Below the pieces are notes generated by a model, which worked only from the letters and a program-made list of their open reading frames with translations, made no database searches and was not told where the DNA came from. Below are positions 4,918-10,825 of a stretch of DNA of 10,825 bases, one piece after another; the first letter of the stretch is position 1; each line of letters starts with the position of its first letter. This stretch comes from Bacillota bacterium (lineage in GTDB: Bacteria; Bacillota; Dethiobacteria; SKNC01): assembly GCA_007121375.1 (NCBI GenBank), contig SKLX01000060.1, positions 1-10,825 on the forward strand. The letters run 5' to 3'. A program made the translations under genes and the position numbers.

Positions 4918-7026
4918 ATGGGAAAGGAAGGGATATCTACCATAATACTTAAAAAAAGGCTCATCTTCCTTTTCTTCATTATCTCCCTTTGCATGGTTTT
5001 ATTAATATGTAGATTGGCCTGGATACAGGTGGTTAAAGCCGAAGACCTTCAAAGGGAGGCTCAGGAACAGTGGAACCGCAGCATTCCTGTTACAGCCCTT
5101 AGGGGCACTATATACGACCGGCATGGAAGAGTTCTGGCTGGCAGTGCTACGGCAGAAACTGTGGTGGCCATTCCACAACAGATATTTGACTCCCGGGAAA
5201 CGGCCCGGGCTCTGGCTCCTGTACTGGATATGGAGGAAGGGGAACTGGAGGAGATATTAACCCGGGAAAGAGCCTTAGTTTACGTAAAGAGGAAAGTAGA
5301 TGAAGAAGTTGCCCAAAAAGTAAGGGAGTTGGACCTGGCAGGCATTGATTTTGCTAAAGAAAGCAAGCGTTTTTATCCCAATGAAAACCTGGCTTCCCAT
5401 GTACTGGGTTTCGCAGGGGTTGACCAGGGATTGGCTGGCCTGGAGGTTTATTACGAGGATGAACTGGGAGGTAGAGACGGGAGAATCATTTACCAATCGG
5501 ATGCCAGGGGAATGCAGATGCCCCAGGGAGTGCAGCAGTATATTCCCTCTGAACCAGGCCATGACCTGGTATTAACATTGGACGAAACAATCCAGTTTAT
5601 TGTAGAGCGAGAGCTGAATAAGGCCTTGATGGAATATGATGCTAAAAATGTTATGGCTATAGCTGTTAATCCGCAAACGGGGGAAGTTTTGTCTATAGCT
5701 AAAAAGCCTGATTATGACCCCAACAATTACCTGGATTATCCCGAGGAAAGCTGGCATATAACTCCTATATTTGCTACCTTTGAACCCGGTTCCACCTTCA
5801 AACTGGTAACCCTGGCCGCCAGTATAGAAGAAAATCTCTACAATATGGAAGAAGATTTTTACTGTTCCGGCTCCATGAATGTTGCAGGCAGCAGAATAAG
5901 GTGCTGGACCTCCCATAAAGGAGGTCATGGAAGTATAGACTTTTTGGATGTGGTTAAAGGTTCCTGTAACCCCGGTTTTATCACCATGGGTCAAAGGCTG
6001 GGGAAGGAAGACCTGTTTAAGTACATATATGCCTTTGGTTTTGGCGCCCGAACGGGAATAGACCTGCCAGGAGAAGGTCTGGGAATACTTTTTAAACCGG
6101 AACAGGTTGGTCCTGTTGAACTGGCAACTACTTCCTTTGGCCAGGGGGTTTCGGTAACACCCATTCAGCAGGTTATGGCGGTGGCGGCCATGGCCAACGG
6201 AGGGGATCTGATTAAACCTTATATAGTAAAGGAATTCCGGGATGCTGATGGTAACCTGGTCCGGGAAAGCGAGGCCCAGGTAGTTAGGGAAGTTCTTTCG
6301 GGGGAAACCTCCCAGATGGTCAGCCATATTATGGAAAAAGTGGTTTCCGAGGGAAGCGGTTTAAATGCCTACATTGATGGTTACAGAGTAGCAGGAAAAA
6401 CAGGAACGGCACAAAAAGTAGGTGGTGGAGGTTATCTGGCAGGGAAAAACATAATGTCTTTCATTGGCTTTGCCCCTGCGGAGGATCCCCAGGTACTTCT
6501 TTTTGTTGCCGTAGATGAACCAACTAAAGGTTCTATGTGGGCGTCTCAAATAGCAGCTCCTGTTTTCAGGAGTATAATGGTAGATGTATTAAATTACCTG
6601 GATGTTCCCCGGGAATCCCTGGAAGAAGATGAGATTCGTACCGTGAGAGTCCCTGATCTTGTCGGTTCTTCTGTAGATGAAGCCAGTGCCCTTTTGCAAG
6701 ATCAGGGTCTGCTAATAAAGATGGTGGGGGAAGGGGATATAATAACCAGGCAAACACCAAAACCCGGTGCTGTAGTCCCTCTTCAAACGAGTATCCTGGT
6801 TTATGTAAGTGAGGAAGGTAAAGAAGTTGATAAAGATGGGGAAGAGGTACTGGTACCGGATCTCCAGGGTAAGTCAATGCGGGAAGCTGGTGAAATTTTA
6901 AGCTGGATGGGCCTGCGTCTGAACTCCTTTGGTACCGGTGTAGCCGTAAGGCAGGATCCCGAGGCCCATACTACTGCCCCCAGGGATACAGTAGTAAAGG
7001 TTGAATTTAAGTCTCCTGCAGAATAA
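4918..7026 (+). CDS. ftsI: Class B penicillin-binding protein (FtsI/PBP2B/SpoVD type) with two PASTA domains
   Basis: This is a peptidoglycan D,D-transpeptidase anchored in the membrane and acting outside it, either in septum synthesis or in spore cortex synthesis. The 702 residues begin with a short cytoplasmic tail and one membrane helix (about 14-38). A dimerisation domain follows, containing the conserved RGTIYDRHGRVLA (from 62). In the transpeptidase domain the nucleophile is S292 in STFK (292-295), the second motif is SCN (349-351), and the third is KTGTA starting at K494. Two PASTA domains close the protein (about 576-637 and 644-702), each starting with a V-x-VPDL-type motif. B. subtilis SpoVD has one PASTA domain and PBP2B two, which leans toward the division enzyme, but clostridial annotations often use SpoVD, so the exact role is open. 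GGGAGG (4906-4911) precedes the ATG. Only one such gene is present between ftsL and murE. Confidence 0.93.
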   Translation: MGKEGISTIILKKRLIFLFFIISLCMVLLICRLAWIQVVKAEDLQREAQEQWNRSIPVTALRGTIYDRHGRVLAGSATAETVVAIPQQIFDSRETARALAPVLDMEEGELEEILTRERALVYVKRKVDEEVAQKVRELDLAGIDFAKESKRFYPNENLASHVLGFAGVDQGLAGLEVYYEDELGGRDGRIIYQSDARGMQMPQGVQQYIPSEPGHDLVLTLDETIQFIVERELNKALMEYDAKNVMAIAVNPQTGEVLSIAKKPDYDPNNYLDYPEESWHITPIFATFEPGSTFKLVTLAASIEENLYNMEEDFYCSGSMNVAGSRIRCWTSHKGGHGSIDFLDVVKGSCNPGFITMGQRLGKEDLFKYIYAFGFGARTGIDLPGEGLGILFKPEQVGPVELATTSFGQGVSVTPIQQVMAVAAMANGGDLIKPYIVKEFRDADGNLVRESEAQVVREVLSGETSQMVSHIMEKVVSEGSGLNAYIDGYRVAGKTGTAQKVGGGGYLAGKNIMSFIGFAPAEDPQVLLFVAVDEPTKGSMWASQIAAPVFRSIMVDVLNYLDVPRESLEEDEIRTVRVPDLVGSSVDEASALLQDQGLLIKMVGEGDIITRQTPKPGAVVPLQTSILVYVSEEGKEVDKDGEEVLVPDLQGKSMREAGEILSWMGLRLNSFGTGVAVRQDPEAHTTAPRDTVVKVEFKSPAE

Positions 7027-7067
7027 AGGGTGGAGTAGAAATGTGCTCTGGCCCTTATTTGTTTTTT
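7024..7067 (+). terminator. Possible intrinsic terminator after the PBP gene
   Basis: AAGGG (7026-7030) pairs with CCCTT (7052-7056). The stem extends inward through the U-G pair 7031/7051 and GGAG (7032-7035) with CTCT (7046-7049), with one bulged G. ATTTG and six T residues (7062-7067) follow. The T run starts a few bases after the stem, so termination may be partial. It suggests a transcriptional boundary inside the dcw cluster. Confidence 0.48.
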
Positions 7068-7094
7068 AAGGAGTGGGGGTAAAGGAAAATTGTT

Positions 7095-7122
7095 TTGCTT
7101 TTTCCTGTAAAAATAATAAAAT
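7095..7122 (+). promoter_or_regulatory. Candidate promoter for murE-murF-mraY
   Basis: TTGCTT (7095-7100) and TAAAAT (7117-7122) are separated by 16 bases in an AT-rich stretch of the 151-base gap between the PBP gene and murE. A start near 7129 would leave a leader of about 50 bases. The -10 match is good and the -35 weak. No repeat of the MraZ-box type was seen here. Confidence 0.35.
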
Positions 7123-7177
7123 ATTAAATAAGGTTAATAATAATTTTCATCTTTAATTACGGGAGGAAGGTATAGAT

Positions 7178-8677
7178 TTGGAGCTAAAAGATCTTTTAGA
7201 TACACTTTTGGTTAAAGAAGTTTACAATTACAAAGACCAGGAAGTAAAGGGCATAGCCTACAATACTGATAAAGTGGAGAAGGGTTATATATTTGTTTGT
7301 CTTCCCGGAAGCCGAGTCCATGGGTCCAGGTTTGTCCCCCAGGCCCTGGAAAAAGGTGCGGGAGCAATATTAACAGATTTAAAAGAAGTTGAGGCGCCAG
7401 GAGCTGTAAAAATTTTAGTGCCCGATATTAGAGAGGCTTTAGCGGTTATTTCGGCTAATTATTATGGATTTCCTTCTACCAGGTTAAGGCTGATAGGGGT
7501 TACGGGAACTAACGGTAAAACCACTACAACTCATTTAATTGAGTCACTTCTGTCAGGGGCTAACAGAAAAACAGGGCTGATAGGTACCATAAGATACCAG
7601 GTAGGAGAAAAGGTTTTGCCTGTTCTGGCTACAACACCCGAAGCTCCTGACCTTCAGCAAATTCTTTCTGTAATGGTTAAAGAAAAGGTTGACTTTGCTG
7701 TCATGGAAGTTTCCTCCCATGCCCTGGAACTCAAAAGAGTTTCGGGCTGTGACTATGACGTGGGGGTCCTGACCAATATTTCCGAGGATCATTTAGATTT
7801 TCATAAAACCTTTGACAGATATTTAAGATCCAAGGGAAAATTTTTTTCCTGGATGGGCAACATGCCTGGAAGGGTAAGGCCTCCCAAAGTAGCTATATTA
7901 AACCGGGATGATCCAAATTTTACCTATATTTATGAGGAGGCAGGGGTTCAAAAAATTACTTACGGTATTAAGAAAAAGGCTGATTTTATGGCCAGGGATA
8001 TTAAGGTAAAGGATAAAGGCGTTTCTTTTTATTTAGATAGTGGTTGGGCTAAGGGAAGGGTTAACCTTAAGCTTACGGGTCTATTCAGTGTTTACAATGC
8101 TCTGGCAGCTTTAGCTGTAGCCTTTGTTGAAGGGTTAAGCTGGCGAGACTCTCTGGATATTTTAGAAAGCATTACAGGCGTGCCGGGCCGATTTGAAAAG
8201 ATAGAAGAAGGCCAGGACTTTACCGTTATAGTGGATTATGCCCACACCCCTGACGGCCTGGAGAATGTCCTGGGGACTGTCAAAGAATTTGCCCGAGGCC
8301 AAATTATTACCCTTTTTGGCTGCGGAGGGGATAGGGATAAAACCAAGAGAATACCTATGGGAAGAATTGCAGGGGAATACAGTGATTACTGTATTCTGAC
8401 AACAGACAATCCCCGCTCGGAAGATCCCATGGAAATTTTTAAAGAAGTGGAACGGGGACTCTTATATACAAAAAACAAGGATGAATATGAAATAAGTTTT
8501 GACCGTTACCAGGCTATCCATAATGCCTTAACCAGGGCCAGGGCCGGCGATGTGGTGATTATAGCGGGCAAGGGACATGAAGATTGCCAGATATTTAAGG
8601 ACCGGACTATAGAATTTGATGATCGAAAAATAGCCAGGGAAATTCTGGTTAATAAAATTATCAAAAAAGCAAAATAA
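7178..8677 (+). CDS. murE: UDP-MurNAc-L-Ala-D-Glu:meso-diaminopimelate ligase MurE
   Basis: MurE is a cytoplasmic ATP-dependent amide ligase that adds the third residue of the peptidoglycan stem peptide. The product is 499 residues, the normal length. The N-terminal UDP-binding domain contains the IAYNTDKVEKGYIFVCLPG block. The central ATPase domain starts with the P-loop GVTGTNGKTT (107-116), then MEVSSHAL and TNISEDHLDFH. The lysine expected to be carbamylated is K219 in YLRSKGK. The C-terminal domain has DYAHTPDGLENVL, FGCGGDRDKTKRP-like residues, and DNPRSEDP (410-417). DNPR is the meso-diaminopimelate-type motif in this family, whereas lysine-adding enzymes differ there. The start is TTG at 7178, with GGGAGGAAGG (7161-7170) upstream. 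No in-frame ATG is available near the N terminus. murF follows after 30 bases. Confidence 0.96.
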   Translation: MELKDLLDTLLVKEVYNYKDQEVKGIAYNTDKVEKGYIFVCLPGSRVHGSRFVPQALEKGAGAILTDLKEVEAPGAVKILVPDIREALAVISANYYGFPSTRLRLIGVTGTNGKTTTTHLIESLLSGANRKTGLIGTIRYQVGEKVLPVLATTPEAPDLQQILSVMVKEKVDFAVMEVSSHALELKRVSGCDYDVGVLTNISEDHLDFHKTFDRYLRSKGKFFSWMGNMPGRVRPPKVAILNRDDPNFTYIYEEAGVQKITYGIKKKADFMARDIKVKDKGVSFYLDSGWAKGRVNLKLTGLFSVYNALAALAVAFVEGLSWRDSLDILESITGVPGRFEKIEEGQDFTVIVDYAHTPDGLENVLGTVKEFARGQIITLFGCGGDRDKTKRIPMGRIAGEYSDYCILTTDNPRSEDPMEIFKEVERGLLYTKNKDEYEISFDRYQAIHNALTRARAGDVVIIAGKGHEDCQIFKDRTIEFDDRKIAREILVNKIIKKAK

Positions 8678-8707
8678 CACCTATGTTTTTTAAAAGGGGA
8701 ATGAAAA

Positions 8708-10099
8708 TTGGCTGAATTAAAAGTTAAGGAGATAATAAAGGCTACGGGGGGAGTTTTGTTACAAGGAGATCTGGATACAGTAGTAAAGGGATTTTCTATA
8801 GATACAAGATCCCTTAAACCCGGAGAATTTTTCATTCCTTTAAAAGGAGAAAACACCGACGGGCATCGGTTTGTCACGGAAGCTTTGGAAAAAGGAGCTT
8901 CGGGTGTTTTGGTATCCCGGGATGTAGAAGGAGAAGGATTAGCCCCGGAAAGAGTTGTAATTAAAGTCAGGGACACCCTTGTTGCCCTTCAACGGCTTTC
9001 TAAATATAACAGGGAGAAAATTAAAGTTAAAATAATTGGTGTAACAGGAAGCGCAGGTAAAACAACTACCAAAGATTTGCTGGCCAGTATTTTAAGCATC
9101 AGCCATAAAACTTTAAAGACGGAAGGTAATTTAAACAATCATATAGGCCTTCCTTTGATGCTCCTGAAGCTTCTTCCTGAACACCAGTATGGGGTCCTGG
9201 AGATGGGCATGAGGGGTCGGGGGGAAATTAGATTGCTGGCAGAATTATCCCGCCCCCAGGCAGGAATTATTACCAATATAGGAGAAGCCCATTTTGAACT
9301 ACTTGGTTCTCTGGAGGCTATAGCGGAGGCTAAAGGAGAACTATTAGAGGGCATGGGATCCCAGGGAGTGGCTCTTCTTAACGGTGATAACCCCTGGCTT
9401 CATTCCCTGGGAAATAAATTTGAGGGCAAAGTCATTTATTTTGGTATAGGGGAGAAATTAGATTTTCAAGGATATGATATGGTTTACAGGAGGACAGGTA
9501 CTCATTTTAAAGTATTAATTAAGAACAGGGAAGAAGAGTTTTTCATACCCCTCCCGGGAGAGGAAAACTTATATAATGCCTTGGCGGCTCTATCCTGTGC
9601 CCTGCACCTGGGGATAACTCCTGAAGATATAAGGGAGGGATTAAAAGCCCCTCATCTGACGGGTATGCGACTGGAAATAACAGAAACTCCCCGGGGAATA
9701 ATCCTGGTTAATGATGTTTACAATGCCAACCTGTCTTCTACCAGGGCATCATTAAAAACCCTGGCCATGGTAGGAAAGGGCTCACGTTTAATAGCCGTTT
9801 TAGGGGATATGCTGGAGCTTGGTTCTATCAGGGAAAATTCTCACCGGGAAGTAGGAAGTTTTGCCGCCCGGCTGGGGGTTGATTACTTTCTGGGTTTGGG
9901 GGACTCAATGCTTTTAGCGGTGGAAGGGGCAAAGGAAGAGGGCCTTGAAAATTCGTGGCATTTTTTAGATCACAGGGAGCTTTGTAAAGTGCTGGAGGAG
10001 GTAGTTAAACCCGGAGATTGTATTCTGGTAAAGGGTTCCCGGGGAATGAGGATGGAAAAAGTAGTAGATTTTCTAAAAGATGGAGATCGGGGAGAATAA
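8708..10099 (+). CDS. murF: UDP-MurNAc-tripeptide:D-alanyl-D-alanine ligase MurF
   Basis: MurF adds the D-Ala-D-Ala dipeptide to UDP-MurNAc-tripeptide in the cytoplasm, completing the pentapeptide precursor. The 463 residues show the three-domain Mur ligase fold. The N-terminal domain carries FSIDTRSLKPGEFFIPLKGENTDGH-type sequence. The ATPase domain has the P-loop GVTGSAGKTT (111-120), the NLNNHIGLPL stretch, LEMGMRGRGEI and TNIGEAHFE. The C-terminal domain has NDVYNANLSS, AVLGDMLELG and the closing VKGSRGMRME. The start is TTG at 8708, preceded by AAGGGGA (8694-8700) with seven bases between. The ATG at 8701 is in another frame. mraY starts five bases after its stop, so the genes are tightly coupled. 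Nothing is missing. Confidence 0.96.
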   Translation: MAELKVKEIIKATGGVLLQGDLDTVVKGFSIDTRSLKPGEFFIPLKGENTDGHRFVTEALEKGASGVLVSRDVEGEGLAPERVVIKVRDTLVALQRLSKYNREKIKVKIIGVTGSAGKTTTKDLLASILSISHKTLKTEGNLNNHIGLPLMLLKLLPEHQYGVLEMGMRGRGEIRLLAELSRPQAGIITNIGEAHFELLGSLEAIAEAKGELLEGMGSQGVALLNGDNPWLHSLGNKFEGKVIYFGIGEKLDFQGYDMVYRRTGTHFKVLIKNREEEFFIPLPGEENLYNALAALSCALHLGITPEDIREGLKAPHLTGMRLEITETPRGIILVNDVYNANLSSTRASLKTLAMVGKGSRLIAVLGDMLELGSIRENSHREVGSFAARLGVDYFLGLGDSMLLAVEGAKEEGLENSWHFLDHRELCKVLEEVVKPGDCILVKGSRGMRMEKVVDFLKDGDRGE

Positions 10100-10104
10100 G
10101 TTAA

Positions 10105-10825
10105 ATGAGAGTTGAACTGTATCAGACTATGCTGATTGCCTTTTTGATAAGTCTTGTAAGTGGCCCTTTTATAATATATGCTCTGCGAAAAATTAAGTTT
10201 GGGCAACAGGTTAGATCTGATGGTCCTAAAAGCCATTTAAAAAAATCAGGGACCCCTACCATGGGAGGAATAATATTTCTTCTTTCTTTTATAATAACTT
10301 CAGCATTTCTGGTACCTAAAACCTTAAATTTTTTTCTTATATTATTTATTATCCTGGGTAATGGAGGAATTGGTCTCATTGATGATGTTTCTAAATTTAC
10401 CCATAAACGTTCTTTAGGCCTTAAGGCCAGAAATAAGCTTATATTACAAGTAGTAATGGTCCTCCTTCTCTTTATAATTTTATGGCAGCAGGGGCACAGC
10501 CATACCGTTGAAATTCCTTTTGGTGGTCCTGCCCTGGACTTGGGCCTTTTTTATCCCTTTTTCATGATTCTTATTATAGTAGGTTCTTCCAATGCTGTAA
10601 ATCTTACCGATGGCCTGGATGGGCTGGCAGCAGGCACTGCTATTATTAGTTTTCTGGCATATTTATTCATTTCATTAAATCAAGGAATGGAGGATATTGC
10701 TTTTGTTTGTGCAGTGCTGGTGGGGGGCTGCTTTGGATTTTTAATATTTAACTTCCACCCGGCTAAAATATTTATGGGAGATGTGGGTTCCTTATCCCTG
10801 GGGGCAGCCCTGGGGACCCTGGCAA
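10105..10825 (+). CDS. mraY: Phospho-N-acetylmuramoyl-pentapeptide transferase MraY, N-terminal part (runs off window)
   Basis: MraY is an integral membrane enzyme that transfers phospho-MurNAc-pentapeptide from UDP to undecaprenyl phosphate, giving lipid I. The frame is open from ATG 10105 to the window edge (240 full codons of about 320). GGGGAG (10089-10094) inside the end of murF serves as ribosome-binding site, and the gap to murF is five bases. Family blocks seen in order are GPKSHLKKSGTPTMGG (from 40), LIDDVSK with the Mg2+-site aspartates D93 and D94, NLTDGLDGLA (166-175), and the HPAKIFMGDVGSLSLG block beginning at H218. Several hydrophobic membrane segments lie between these blocks. 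The last membrane helices are outside the window. Confidence 0.96.
   Translation, partial: MRVELYQTMLIAFLISLVSGPFIIYALRKIKFGQQVRSDGPKSHLKKSGTPTMGGIIFLLSFIITSAFLVPKTLNFFLILFIILGNGGIGLIDDVSKFTHKRSLGLKARNKLILQVVMVLLLFIILWQQGHSHTVEIPFGGPALDLGLFYPFFMILIIVGSSNAVNLTDGLDGLAAGTAIISFLAYLFISLNQGMEDIAFVCAVLVGGCFGFLIFNFHPAKIFMGDVGSLSLGAALGTLA

Noticed and set aside
5572..6327. 251-codon open frame on the minus strand inside the PBP gene
   Set aside because: It is antisense to the conserved transpeptidase domain and its product has no recognisable domain. It looks like a shadow of the coding frame.
7083..7106. AGGAAAA/TTTTCCT hairpin as a terminator
   Set aside because: No T run follows on either strand, so it is not a convincing terminator.

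Overview
The window looks like an ordinary, chromosomal, vertically inherited region of a Bacillota genome, probably of class Clostridia. The evidence is an AT-leaning base composition, strong purine-rich Shine-Dalgarno sites, frequent TTG starts, a Firmicutes-type division and cell wall (dcw) cluster order, a class B penicillin-binding protein (PBP) with C-terminal PASTA domains, and a 6S RNA next to aspS as in Bacillus. MurE carries the DNPR motif of meso-diaminopimelate-adding enzymes, so the wall is probably of the DAP type. All supported genes are on the + strand. No mobile element, CRISPR array or tRNA was seen.

Layout. Positions 1-569 hold the 3' end of aspS (aspartyl-tRNA synthetase). 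Positions 570-974 have no protein gene but hold a probable aspS terminator, a candidate promoter, a structured RNA at about 706-878 that folds as a 6S RNA, and a candidate mgtE promoter. mgtE (975-2318, Mg2+ channel) is followed closely by a stand-alone pyruvate-kinase C-terminal-domain protein (2349-2894) and a strong terminator (2928-2980). A repeat-bearing control region at about 2990-3092 then opens the dcw cluster: mraZ, rsmH, ftsL-like, a PBP gene of the FtsI/SpoVD type, murE, murF and the 5' part of mraY, which runs off the window end.

How the genes work together. MraZ is the cluster's transcriptional regulator, and three GTGGT repeats spaced exactly 10 bp apart, plus a fourth over the mraZ ribosome-binding site, are its likely operator. 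RsmH methylates 16S rRNA. The FtsL-like protein and the PBP belong to the septal machinery. MurE and MurF build the UDP-MurNAc-pentapeptide and MraY loads it onto undecaprenyl phosphate to give lipid I. A possible terminator followed by a possible promoter between the PBP gene and murE suggests that the cluster may be split into a division part and a precursor-synthesis part.

The most interesting points are the 6S RNA fold, the MraZ operator overlapping its own ribosome-binding site, the orphan pyruvate-kinase-like domain, and mgtE lacking a visible M-box riboswitch. I found no convincing new multi-gene system.
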